A stretch of 64,000 bases of DNA from Mycobacterium sp. E787 (GTDB lineage Bacteria; Actinomycetota; Actinomycetes; Mycobacteriales; Mycobacteriaceae). The notes below the pieces were generated by a model. That model did no database searches. It worked only from the letters and a program-made list of their open reading frames with translations, and was not told where the DNA came from. The stretch covers positions 1 through 64,000 of the forward strand of contig NZ_LZKL01000108.1 of the NCBI RefSeq assembly GCF_001668725.1, given 5' to 3'. Of the stretch, positions 33,201 through 40,914 are shown in pieces (the stretch's first letter is position 1; every line of letters begins with the position of its first letter). The position numbers and the translations under genes are program-made.

Positions 33201-34988
33201 CCCGACACCGAGGAGCGCATGGCCGATTTCGCGGATCTGGTGGCCACGTCCATCGCGAACGCCGCCACCAGGGTTGAACTTCAAGCCAGCCGTGACAGCC
33301 TGCGCGACCTCGCCCGCCAGCAGACGGCGCTGCGCCTGGTGGCCGAACTCGTTGCCCGCGAGGCGGCGCCCGCCGAGGTCTTCAATGCGGTCGCCGAGCA
33401 GCTGGGGGAATGCCTGGACGTCTACAACACGACGGTCATTTGTTTCGACGGTGACGACGTCGTCGTGGAGGCAGTCGGGCGCGTGGAGGAGTTGGACGCC
33501 AGCGCGCCGACGGCCGGCCAGCGTTTCTCGCTGGGCGGTGACCACGTCGCGCCGATGGTGCTGCGCACCGGGAGGCCTGCCCGCATGGACACCCACGACG
33601 GTGCGGACGGCTCGACGGCCGCCTACATCCGCGAGCTCGGCATCCAATCCATGGTCGCGGTCCCCGTCGTCGTCGGTGGCCATGTCTGGGGTGCGGTCGG
33701 CGTGGCGTCGCGCACGGGACCCTTGCCGCCCGACACCGAGTCGCGCATGGCGGATTTCGCGGATCTGGTGGGCACCTCGATTGCCAACGCCGCCACCAGG
33801 TCTGCGTTGCAGGCCAGCCGCGACAGCCTGCGCGAGCTCGCCGACAACCTGAGCGTGCTGGCCAGGCAGCAGACGGCGCTGCGGCGGGTGGCGACGCTGG
33901 TCGCGCAGGGGGTCAGTCAGGCGGAGGTGTTCTCGGCGGTGGCCGAGGAGATGGCCGACTGCCTGGACGTGGGGAGCGCCGAGGTGCTCCGTTTCGAGGA
34001 CGACGGCGCGGCGATCGTCGTCGTGGCCTCCCACGCGGCGCCCGGAGTGGCGCATTTGGAGGTGGGGGAGCGCCTGGGCACCGAGGGCGACAACGTCGCC
34101 GCGAGGGTGTTGCGTACGCGGCGCGCGGCGCGGATGGACAGCTGGGAGGGCACTGACGGCCCCATCGCCGAGCGCGTTCGGGAGTTGGGTGTCAGGTCGC
34201 GGATCGGGGCGCCAATCGTGGTGGACGAGCGGCTGTGGGGGTTGGCCGTGGTGGCCACCACCGAACACGATCCCTTGCCGCCTGACACCGAAGCTCGCAT
34301 CGTCGAATTCGCCGAACTGGTGGCGACGGCGATCGCGGCCGCGACCACCCGCGAGGAGCTGTTCGCGTCGCGGGCCCGGATCGTGGCGGCCGCCGACGAC
34401 GCCCGTCGCCGCCTGGAACGAGACATCCACGACGGAGCCCAGCAACGGATCGTCTCCCTGGGCCTGAAACTCCGTCTCGCGCAGGAGTCGGTGCCACCCG
34501 AGTCCGAGGCCCTGAAACACGAGCTTTCCGAGGCGGTTTCGGGTTTGACCGACGTATTCACCGAGCTGCAGGAGATTTCCCGGGGCATCCATCCGGCGGT
34601 GCTGTCGACCGGTGGCCTGCCCGCGGCGCTCAAGACGCTGGCCCGTCGCTCGTCGGTGCCCGTCGACCTCGATGTCGCGATCCACCACCGGTTGCCGGAG
34701 TCCGTCGAGGTCGCCGCGTACTACGTGGTCGCGGAGGCTTTGACCAACGCGGCCAAGCACGCTCAGGCGTCCGAGGTGAGGGTGCGTGCGCACGCCGACG
34801 ACATGAACCTCACCCTGCTCATCTCGGACGACGGCGTCGGCGGGGCGGACTCGGGTAAGGGCTCCGGGCTGATCGGCCTCAAGGACCGCATCGAGGTGCT
34901 CGGCGGCTGGATGCGTGTGGCCAGCCCCCTGGGCGGGGGCACCGCCCTCGACATCACCATCCCGCACCGCACCAACCGAGCAGTGTAA
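30243..34988 (+). CDS. Giant histidine kinase: membrane anchor, PAS, six GAF domains, HisKA_3-HATPase
   Basis: 1581 residues from ATG 30243 (an upstream TTG at 30210 and an ATG at 30279 are alternatives). Order: two membrane helices (about 25-85); a linker; a PAS domain with SLEQFFELTSDLMVISDRGK (about 197-305); six GAF modules, each opened by a variant of DSLRDLARHQTALRRVAELV; then HisKA_3 with phospho-acceptor His in RRLERDIHDGAQQR, and an HATPase with ALTNAAKH and DDGVGGAD. This is the NarL-partner kinase class. GAF domains bind haem, flavin or small ligands; DosS/DosT have two. No response regulator is adjacent; NarL-type and receiver-only regulators lie at 52.5-54.4 kb. Divergent from the hydrolase-cyclase gene. 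Confidence 0.92.
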   Translation: MSPGRRRLVRTSMAARANPSVWPRALSVPGIVVTAAAGFLIIEIALVVLLSQVGPEDPIGVVYAVLLGVIVIGNFGAAAAAAVSAGANRRREAELLSQLAHIVSRAGDLSSAAREAGRHLAATFGLRFRSVSSAEAVGDDRPGTITLHLDGVPFGAFEVPHDLPRATRRRLLRVLPTLEALLTAAGDRANDSAVGGRHSLEQFFELTSDLMVISDRGKLLDVNPAFEQALGYTVDELAPAPFELVPPEDMDRLSDQIKDLSNGLGPVRFENRATTRDGSVRWIEWSVTPHRGLFYAVGRDVTAQREEEEQLRETRIMLEASRDTLRELAEHQAALRRVATLIARGANPVEVFDAAYREMVQCMHVADARLSRYDDDQTATILVDRHEAGTQKVSDGARLAVADDELLSKVLSTGEPTSQGGAVRTAFGVPVIVDGRVWGMLSATSAEREPLSFDSEARIADFADLVATAIANHATREQLDASQERLRASRDRLRQLARHQTALRRVAELVASDAEPAEVFNAVAEEMANILDVYNATVGRYEGDDIVVAALGRPEIDLPNPPAVGERFPLDGDDVAAIVRRTGRPARVDSHEHVVGASAARLREMGIQSMVGVPIMVGDQLWGVAAVGSRDDPLPADTEVGIADFADLVATAIVNAAAREQLDSSRSSLRELARRQSALRRVAELVAREAQPAAVFHAVAEEIAGILDVHNATVVRYEGDATIVEAVARADSEMPNLPVVGERFVMEGDNIALMVRRDGRPARIDDYENASGAWAARIREGGLQSVVGVPIVVGSDLWGVLAVAARTRLPPETEARIADFADLVATAIANAATRDQLRASRDSLRDLARHQTALRRVAELVAREAEPGQVFRAVAEETAGCLDVYNTTVGRFDDDAIVIEALGRAEPELPKPPAIGERFPLTGDHIGPIIRRTGRPARMDSHDHAAGATAARIRDAGVGCMVGVPITVGAHVWGVLAAASRNEPLPPDTEERMADFADLVATSIANAATRVELQASRDSLRDLARQQTALRLVAELVAREAAPAEVFNAVAEQLGECLDVYNTTVICFDGDDVVVEAVGRVEELDASAPTAGQRFSLGGDHVAPMVLRTGRPARMDTHDGADGSTAAYIRELGIQSMVAVPVVVGGHVWGAVGVASRTGPLPPDTESRMADFADLVGTSIANAATRSALQASRDSLRELADNLSVLARQQTALRRVATLVAQGVSQAEVFSAVAEEMADCLDVGSAEVLRFEDDGAAIVVVASHAAPGVAHLEVGERLGTEGDNVAARVLRTRRAARMDSWEGTDGPIAERVRELGVRSRIGAPIVVDERLWGLAVVATTEHDPLPPDTEARIVEFAELVATAIAAATTREELFASRARIVAAADDARRRLERDIHDGAQQRIVSLGLKLRLAQESVPPESEALKHELSEAVSGLTDVFTELQEISRGIHPAVLSTGGLPAALKTLARRSSVPVDLDVAIHHRLPESVEVAAYYVVAEALTNAAKHAQASEVRVRAHADDMNLTLLISDDGVGGADSGKGSGLIGLKDRIEVLGGWMRVASPLGGGTALDITIPHRTNRAV
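31211..34376 (+). repeat. Six in-frame tandem GAF-coding repeats (period about 500-531 bp)
   Basis: Repeat units begin near 31211, 31711, 32242, 32767, 33294 and 33825. Units 2-5 share strongly conserved blocks, for example the coding of EVFNAVAEE, the RTGRPAR segment, and PPDTE..ADFADLVAT. The spacing 525-531 bp is nearly constant for units 2-6. It looks like duplication of an original GAF module. The first and sixth are the most divergent. Confidence 0.85.
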
Positions 34989-35038
34989 AGCGCTGTGAGG
35001 CAAGGCTTCTGAACGGGCCGGGCGGAAACCTGTTCGTC

Positions 35039-36406
35039 TCAAGTCGCCGCAGCCATGTCCTCCAGCTGTTGAGGCGTGACGCTGGCGGTGGCCTGCCGTT
35101 CCGTGATCGTCAGTTGGCCGCGACGCGTGCTCAAGAACGTCAGGATCCACGAGACCAGTGTCGTGGTCCTGCTTTTGAAGTCCACCAGGTACACCAAGTG
35201 CAGGAACAGCCAGGCCAACCAGGCGACGAACCCGCCGAACTCGATCGGGCCGACCTTGGCCACCGCTGAGCACCGCGACACCGTGGCCATCGATCCTTTG
35301 TCGAAGTAGGTGAACGGCTTCCGTTCGGCACTGTCGGCGTCCTTGAGTTCCGTCTTGATCACTCTCGCCACGTACCTGGCGCCCTGGATCGCGCCCTGGG
35401 CCATGCCGGGCACGCCTTCCACGCAGGCCATATCGCCGATCACGAACACGTTCGAATGGCCCGGAATCGACAAATCCGGCAGCACCTTGACGCGGCCGGC
35501 ACGGTCGATCTCAGCCGCGGACTGGTCGGCGATGTCTTGGCCCAACGGGCTGGCCGATACGCCCGCCGACCACACCTTGCATTGCGATTCGATGCGCCGG
35601 ACGGTCCCGTCAGCATCCTTCACCGTCAAGCCATCGCGATCGACGTCGACGACGACCGTGCCCAGCTGAATGTCGACGCCCATTTTCTGCAGCCGGTCCT
35701 GTGCCTTCCTGCCGAGTTTGGGTCCCATCGGTCGGAGCACCGCATCCCCGGCGTCCAGCAGGATCACCCGCGCCGTGGCGGAGTCGATGTTGCGGAAGGA
35801 GCCTTTCAGCGTCTCGCGGGCCAGTTCGGCGATCTGGCCCGCCATCTCCACACCCGTCGGACCGCCACCCACGACGGTGAAGGTCAACAGCTTCTGCCGG
35901 TGCGCCGGATCGCTGGAGAGCTCCGCCTGCTCGAACGCCCCGAGGATGCGGCCGCGCAACTCCAGCGCGTCGTCGATGGTCTTCATGCCGGGCGCGAACT
36001 CGGCGAAATGGTCGTTGCCGAAATAGGATTGGCCCGCCCCCGCCGCGACGATCAATGTGTCGTAGTCGCACGTGTAGCGACGGCCGAGGACCTCGGAAAT
36101 GACTTGGCGGCCTTCGAGATCGATGTGCACCACGTCGCCCAGCAACACCTTGGCGTTCTTCTGCCTGCGCAGGATCACCCGGGTGGCGGGGGCGATTTCG
36201 CCCTCCGAGATGATGCCGGTCGCCACTTGGTACAGCAGTGGCTGGAACAGGTGGTGCTGGGTGCGGGCGATCATCGTGACGTCGACGGCAGCGCGCTTGA
36301 GCGCCTTGACGGCGGTGAGCCCGCCGAACCCGGAGCCGATCACGACAACGCGATGCCGTCGTTCCACCGCCACATCACTTCCTTCGCTACTTTCTTCGGT
36401 CGCCAT
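35039..36406 (-). CDS. ndh: Type II NADH dehydrogenase (NDH-2)
   Basis: 455 residues from ATG 36406 (a GTG four codons upstream is possible). Two dinucleotide-binding folds: VVVIGSGFGGLTAVKAL for FAD near residue 20 and FTVVGGGPTGVEMAGQ for NADH near 175. VFVIGDMACVEG completes the FAD site near 320. A C-terminal amphipathic/hydrophobic region (FGGFVAWLAWLFLHLVYLVD) binds the membrane. It oxidises NADH and reduces menaquinone without pumping protons. It could re-oxidise NADH from the aldehyde dehydrogenase, but that is only inference. M. tuberculosis has two copies (ndh, ndhA); I cannot say which this matches better. Confidence 0.9.
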   Translation of the reverse strand: MATEESSEGSDVAVERRHRVVVIGSGFGGLTAVKALKRAAVDVTMIARTQHHLFQPLLYQVATGIISEGEIAPATRVILRRQKNAKVLLGDVVHIDLEGRQVISEVLGRRYTCDYDTLIVAAGAGQSYFGNDHFAEFAPGMKTIDDALELRGRILGAFEQAELSSDPAHRQKLLTFTVVGGGPTGVEMAGQIAELARETLKGSFRNIDSATARVILLDAGDAVLRPMGPKLGRKAQDRLQKMGVDIQLGTVVVDVDRDGLTVKDADGTVRRIESQCKVWSAGVSASPLGQDIADQSAAEIDRAGRVKVLPDLSIPGHSNVFVIGDMACVEGVPGMAQGAIQGARYVARVIKTELKDADSAERKPFTYFDKGSMATVSRCSAVAKVGPIEFGGFVAWLAWLFLHLVYLVDFKSRTTTLVSWILTFLSTRRGQLTITERQATASVTPQQLEDMAAAT

Positions 36407-36630
36407 CTCGCGTTGCACTCGCTCGGCACGGCTTGCGCGCCACGCAACAAGCCGGTCGCTCGGACGGGGTTCGTGCGTGTGTCAATAATCGAGACTCCTG
36501 GTAAAAGACGCATCGCCGCTGGCACCCATACCCGCTTCCGGAAAACCCCCAGCGGGGACTACGGCTGGCGCGAACCCATCGGTGTGCGGCTGACGCGGGT
36601 ATCCGCCGCGCGAATGGATCCTGCCGTGGC

Positions 36631-36665
36631 GGTTGACGTGAGCGCCGCTGGGTATAGGCACCTGC
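36631..36665 (+). promoter_or_regulatory. Possible SigF-like promoter before the small zinc-ribbon gene
   Basis: GGTTG at 36631-36635 and GGGTAT at 36650-36655 are 14 bases apart, followed 10 bases later by the ATG. This resembles the mycobacterial SigF consensus (GTTT-N15-17-GGGTAT), but with one -35 mismatch and short spacing. The transcript would be nearly leaderless. Confidence 0.35.
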
Positions 36666-36971
36666 ATGACCCCGCGTCCGGAGACACCGGATGCCATCCG
36701 GCCCGAGACCGCCGAGTCCTTCGACGCCGTGGTATCCGTGTGGGACGAGCCGCTGCGTTGTGCAAGCGCGTACGGGTGTGAGCGGCCGGCGAGCTGGCTA
36801 GCGTTGCGGCACCGGCCCTGCGGTGGTCATCAGCCGGTGTGCACCGTCCACTACCGCAAGTGGGTGCGGGCTTCTCTGCTCAGGATCGCCCGCTCGGGCC
36901 GAATGCGGTGCATCTATTGCGGGCAGAATTTCAAGACCGTCAAACAGTGCATGCGTTTCCGGCCCCTGTGA
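36666..36971 (+). CDS. Small zinc-ribbon-like protein, relative of the one at 20256
   Basis: 101 residues. Cys/His residues are arranged CASAYGCERPASW, HRPCGGHQPVCTVHYRKW and RMRCIYCGQNF, the last a treble-clef-like Cys-x-x-Cys. The core Cys-x-Arg-Pro-Ala-x-Trp and overall order match the 85-residue protein at 20256. It may bind zinc and nucleic acid. Convergent with mmpL and divergent from NDH-2. Function unknown. Confidence 0.6.
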   Translation: MTPRPETPDAIRPETAESFDAVVSVWDEPLRCASAYGCERPASWLALRHRPCGGHQPVCTVHYRKWVRASLLRIARSGRMRCIYCGQNFKTVKQCMRFRPL

Positions 36972-36992
36972 GCCGTTGATCCGGCGGCTGAC

Positions 36993-39929
36993 TCACAGCG
37001 GCGGCACGGCCGCCGGCCGAACGCCGGCCGCGGCCCTGCGGGGCCGGCTGAGCACCCGCTGCGGCCACCAGAACCACGGGCCCAGCAGCCGGGCGAGCGG
37101 CATCACCAGGCACAGCCGCATGACGAACATGTCGAAAACCAGTCCGATCGCGATCGTCGACCCCGCCTGCCCGATGTTCTTCACGTCGCTGGAAAGCAGC
37201 GCCAGCATCGTCCCGGCGAGGACCAGGGCCGCAGTGACCGCCACACTCAGCGAGCCCGCTATCGCGCGGATCATGCCCGTCTGAATGCCGGCGTCCAGCT
37301 CTTCCCGATACCGCGAGAGCAGCAGCAGGTTGTAGTCGCAACCCACCCCCACCAGCACGATGAACGCGATGGGGACGTTCAGCCAATGCAGCTGTGTGCC
37401 GAGCAGCGTCTCCCAGATCAGCGACGCCAATCCCAATGACCCGGCGAAGGAAAGCACGACGACGACCAGGACCAGGATGGAGCCGACGAGTGCCCGGGTG
37501 ATGACCAAGACGATGACGAACACCAGCCCGAAGGTCGCCAGCATCATGAGGATGAGGTCGTTGTGCGAGAAGTCCTCCACGTCGCGGTAGGTCGGCGAGG
37601 CGCCCGCCATGTCCAACTTCGCATTCGAGAGCGCCGTCTGCTTGATGGCTTCATGGGCGGCGGCTGATGCGTTCCTCGACTGCTGGATTCCGGCCGGGCT
37701 CATTGCCTCGCCCTCATGGAAAACCAGGAAGCGGGCGCCCTTGCCGTCCGGCGTCATGAAGAAATCGAGACCGACCTTGAAGTTCTCCGTCTGAAGCGAC
37801 TCGGGCGGCAGGAAGAAAAAGTCGTCGTTCTTGGCGTTGTCGAATGCCTGTGCCATGTCGATCATCGGATGAATCATGACTTCCATCTGCGGGATCATCG
37901 CGTGCAGCGTGCTTTGCGTGCTCAGCGTCAGCGACTGCATCGCCCGCATTTCCTTGACCATCGTTCCCATGTGTTCGGCCATGGCCTGCATCTCGGGCAC
38001 CATCTGCGGAGTGACCGAGTCGATGATGGCGAGCCCCTTCACCAAATCGCCGAGCTGTTCGCTCACCTGGTCGACGTTGTCAACCGTTTCGCTGAGCGAC
38101 CGAAGGGTCCAACAGATCGGAATGTCATAGCAGTGCCTCTCCCAATAGAGGTAGCTGCGCATGGGACGGAAGAAGTCGTCGACGTTGGCGAGGTTGTCGC
38201 GCACCTCGTCGGTAATGGCGCGCATTCGCTCGGTGGCCTCGCGCGACATGTGGGTGCCGGCGGTCAACTGCTCGGTGAGGTCCGCCAGCCTGCGGGTGAG
38301 CTGCTCCAGAGTGTTCGTTTCCTCGATGAGCTTGCCCATGTGGTCTGCCGTCGTGTCGATGTCGGCGACCCGATCCTTGAAGAAGGCGAGGTTCTCGCCG
38401 ATCTTCGTTCCCACCGACCCCATGGAGTAGGGAAGTGAAGCGTGTTCCAGGGGCCGGCCGTTCGGCCGGGTGATGCCCTGCACCATGGAGATGCCGGGAA
38501 CCCGCAGGATGGTCTTGGCGATCCGGTCCAGGGAGATCAGGTCGGTCGTGTTGCGCATGTCGTGGTCCGAGTGCACGTAGAGGGTGTCGACGGACAGCTG
38601 GCTCGGCGGGAAATGCCGGTCAGAGGCCGCGTACCCCCGGACCGACTCGACCGTGTCGGGCGCGAAGTCCCGGTCGTTGTAGCTGACCTTGTACGTGGCC
38701 AGATTCATGAGGCACAGCGGAACGACGAGCAGGGCGACGAAGATGAACGCGGCCGGCCACCGGGTGATCGCGGTCCCGAGCCGGCGCCACATCGGGCTCG
38801 TCGAGCTGATCCGCTGCAACCACTTGATGCGGCCCCCCAGCGCGAGCATCGCGGGACCCAGGGTGAGTGCGGCGACGACCGCCACGACCATCCCCACGAA
38901 GCAGGGCGGCCCAAGGGTGCGGAAATAGTTGAGTTTCGTCAGGCTGAGGCACAGAGTCGATCCGGAGATCGCCATGCCCGATCCGAGGATGACGTGCGAG
39001 GTGTTGGCGACCGATTCGTAGTAGGCGGACTCCTTGTCGTGGCCCGCCCGGCGCGCCTCGTTGTAGCGGCCGATGAAAAAGATGCCGTAGTCGGTGGCCA
39101 CGCCCAAAACCAAGGCGACGAGCATGTTCATCGCGAACGACGAGATCCCCAGGACGTGCAGCCCGACGAGGAACGAGACGACGCCCCGGGCCGTCGCCAG
39201 GATCAGGAGCACACCCACCAGCGGTATGAGGGCTCGTGCCACCGAGCGGTAGGCGAGCAGCAGCATGATGATGATGACGATCACCGACACGATCGTGAGC
39301 GTGAACATGCTGGCGTCGGCGGCGTCGAGCGTGTCGGTGTTGAGCGCGGCCGGTCCCGTCACATAGGTGTTGAGGCCCTGCGGTTTCGGAACCTTGGCCA
39401 CGATGTCCCGGATGGCGTCGATCGACCGGCTCGAGGTGGCGTCACCGGTGTCACCCGTCGGGCGGACCGTGAGGGTGGCGGCCTCGGCGTCGGCGCTCTG
39501 CTGTCCCGACTTCGTGACCGGCTTGCCCCAGAGGTCCAGCAGTGACTGCACGTGCTGTTTGTCGTTGCGCAGGCGGCGCACCACCTCGTCATAGAACTGG
39601 CGGTCCTGGTCGCCGAGCTTGCGGCCCTGGGTCTCGAAAAGAATGACGACCGCGCTGGTGTAGTCGGATTCCTTGAACGCGCTGCCCTGCACGAGCGCGG
39701 CCTGCGACGACGGCGAATCGCGGGGGACCAGAGCCTTGGCGTTGGCCTTGGTGTTCTCCTCGATGGAGGGCACGAACACGTTCACCACGACGCCCAGCAG
39801 CACCCAGAACACCACGATCGGCACCGCGAACTGCCGGCACAGTCTGGCGAGGAGGGGTCGCTTGACCGGTTTGTCGGCCGGGACCGGTTCTTCGGTCTCG
39901 ATGGGCCCGGTGGGTGCCTCGTCGTTCAT
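36993..39929 (-). CDS. MmpL-family RND transporter paired with MmpS
   Basis: 978 residues from the ATG at 39929, which overlaps the mmpS stop (ATGA). It has twelve transmembrane helices: one at about 35-55, five at about 200-350, one near 395, five at about 770-950. Conserved Asp-Tyr pairs are DYGIFFIGRYNE (about 290) and CDYNLLLLSRYREE (about 860). A long second periplasmic loop with helical heptads (LTRRLADLTEQLTAGTHMS and following, about 540-690) is the coiled-coil domain of the MmpL4/MmpL5 group. These move siderophores, glycopeptidolipids or drugs together with MmpS. No TetR regulator is adjacent, unlike mmpS5-mmpL5. Confidence 0.93.
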   Translation of the reverse strand: MNDEAPTGPIETEEPVPADKPVKRPLLARLCRQFAVPIVVFWVLLGVVVNVFVPSIEENTKANAKALVPRDSPSSQAALVQGSAFKESDYTSAVVILFETQGRKLGDQDRQFYDEVVRRLRNDKQHVQSLLDLWGKPVTKSGQQSADAEAATLTVRPTGDTGDATSSRSIDAIRDIVAKVPKPQGLNTYVTGPAALNTDTLDAADASMFTLTIVSVIVIIIMLLLAYRSVARALIPLVGVLLILATARGVVSFLVGLHVLGISSFAMNMLVALVLGVATDYGIFFIGRYNEARRAGHDKESAYYESVANTSHVILGSGMAISGSTLCLSLTKLNYFRTLGPPCFVGMVVAVVAALTLGPAMLALGGRIKWLQRISSTSPMWRRLGTAITRWPAAFIFVALLVVPLCLMNLATYKVSYNDRDFAPDTVESVRGYAASDRHFPPSQLSVDTLYVHSDHDMRNTTDLISLDRIAKTILRVPGISMVQGITRPNGRPLEHASLPYSMGSVGTKIGENLAFFKDRVADIDTTADHMGKLIEETNTLEQLTRRLADLTEQLTAGTHMSREATERMRAITDEVRDNLANVDDFFRPMRSYLYWERHCYDIPICWTLRSLSETVDNVDQVSEQLGDLVKGLAIIDSVTPQMVPEMQAMAEHMGTMVKEMRAMQSLTLSTQSTLHAMIPQMEVMIHPMIDMAQAFDNAKNDDFFFLPPESLQTENFKVGLDFFMTPDGKGARFLVFHEGEAMSPAGIQQSRNASAAAHEAIKQTALSNAKLDMAGASPTYRDVEDFSHNDLILMMLATFGLVFVIVLVITRALVGSILVLVVVVLSFAGSLGLASLIWETLLGTQLHWLNVPIAFIVLVGVGCDYNLLLLSRYREELDAGIQTGMIRAIAGSLSVAVTAALVLAGTMLALLSSDVKNIGQAGSTIAIGLVFDMFVMRLCLVMPLARLLGPWFWWPQRVLSRPRRAAAGVRPAAVPPL

Positions 39930-40384
39930 GCCGCGGTCACCGTGCATGCGACGGCGGCGTTTTGGTGGGACACCACGTGCTCGTCACGGACCTTGCCGTC
40001 GACGAGGATGCGGCATCCGGCCGAGTCCCCGTCCACCTGCATGACGAGGCTCAGCGTCGCCGAGGGCGACATCGTCGTCTCGGAAACCGACCAGGGCAGT
40101 GCGGCGAGCCTGACCTCGACCGGCTGGCTGTCGAGGTTCGCGTAGACCACCTTGCCACCCTCACCGAGCGTGCCGAACGCCTCGTAGGTGACGTTTTTGG
40201 GGTTGATCTGCACGACCGTGGCCGGGATCGCGCTGGTGGCGGGCGGATGGCTGATGTTCTCGTTGTTGCCCCGAATGGAATGGACGCCATACGCGACGAC
40301 CAAGAGCACGACACCAATCACGGTGGGCCGCCAGAGCTTGTCGAGGATGCTTCCGGCACCACGTGTCTTCATTCTCGCGTTCAC
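39926..40384 (-). CDS. MmpS-family accessory protein
   Basis: 152 residues. A single membrane anchor (LWRPTVIGVVLLVVAYGVHS, about residues 17-37) is followed by a periplasmic beta-sandwich domain of the MmpS type with INPKNVTYEAFGTLGEGGKV, WSVSETTMSPSATLSLVMQV and DSAGCRILVDGKVRDEH, and a late Cys that can pair with the earlier one. MmpS stabilises and assists its MmpL partner. The stop overlaps the mmpL start. The promoter should lie in the 530-base region upstream. Confidence 0.92.
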   Translation of the reverse strand: MNARMKTRGAGSILDKLWRPTVIGVVLLVVAYGVHSIRGNNENISHPPATSAIPATVVQINPKNVTYEAFGTLGEGGKVVYANLDSQPVEVRLAALPWSVSETTMSPSATLSLVMQVDGDSAGCRILVDGKVRDEHVVSHQNAAVACTVTAA

Positions 40385-40914
40385 GTCGATACCCTCCGGA
40401 CGATCGGCGCAGTAATCGAGGCAAGCGAATGTGAAATTGTGTGCATAAGTAAACCGCTAAAAAGCAGTGAACGCCATAGAGATTGGTGGCTGAATTTCAC
40501 GCCGTTGACCGGATGTGTTTAGGCGAGACGCCGAGTCATCGCGAATCCGGGGCCACGCGGCCTCATCCGGCAATGATGGGCGCCGGCGCCTGCGTCAGGC
40601 CCTTGTGGGTGGCGTAGCGATCTGCCGTGCTGCAACCACCACCCGATGGCGACGAATCGTCAACGCGAACGGCTCCGCAAGCGACGAAACTGACTGTCGG
40701 GCAACCCAGACTGACGATTCCTCAGCCGCGTCCCGGATACCTGCTAGCAGGGTATAGCGATTGCCGTCAGCGGCAACGACAGGCTCTCGCGCCGGCGGCA
40801 TGCTTGGTGGCGAATGCGGTGCGCCCGAGCGTGCGCTGCCAAAAGCCTTGTCGTCAAACCCTTTCAGGGAAGGAGCATCACGGGTGTCCATCGAGTTTGT
40901 TCTAGGAGTGACCA
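40385..40914. promoter_or_regulatory. Large divergent regulatory region between mmpS and the aromatic operon (includes site B)
   Basis: 530 bases without a credible gene. It holds GACGA-A-TCGTC (40651-40661), CTGACGATTCCTCAG (40711-40725, one mismatch from a palindrome) and ATACCTGC-TA-GCAGGGTAT (40737-40755, palindrome with one extra G). The same two motif types occur together at 26983-27035. An AT-rich patch near 40431-40500 has GTGAAATT and AATTTCAC arms 54 bases apart. AGGAG precedes the dioxygenase ATG. Confidence 0.5.

Noticed and set aside
31211..34376. Regular repeats considered as a CRISPR-like array
   Set aside because: The period is about 525 bp, in frame, and codes for GAF domains. 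No short direct repeats with unique spacers occur in the window.
32625..35273. An 882-codon open frame on the minus strand opposite the giant kinase
   Set aside because: It is antisense to strongly recognisable GAF/HisKA sequence; its translation is Arg/Gly/His-rich with no domain. High-GC codon bias keeps antisense frames open.
36585..36612. GCGGGTAT near 36596 as another copy of the TACC-N8/9-GGTA palindrome
   Set aside because: The left TACC half is missing at the right distance. Similar lone GGGTAT elements at 36650 and 58536 may be sigma -10 sequences instead.
40431..40500. GTGAAATT and AATTTCAC inverted arms 54 bases apart
   Set aside because: Eight-base arms at such distance in an AT-rich patch are easily a chance event; noted only within the regulatory-region entry.
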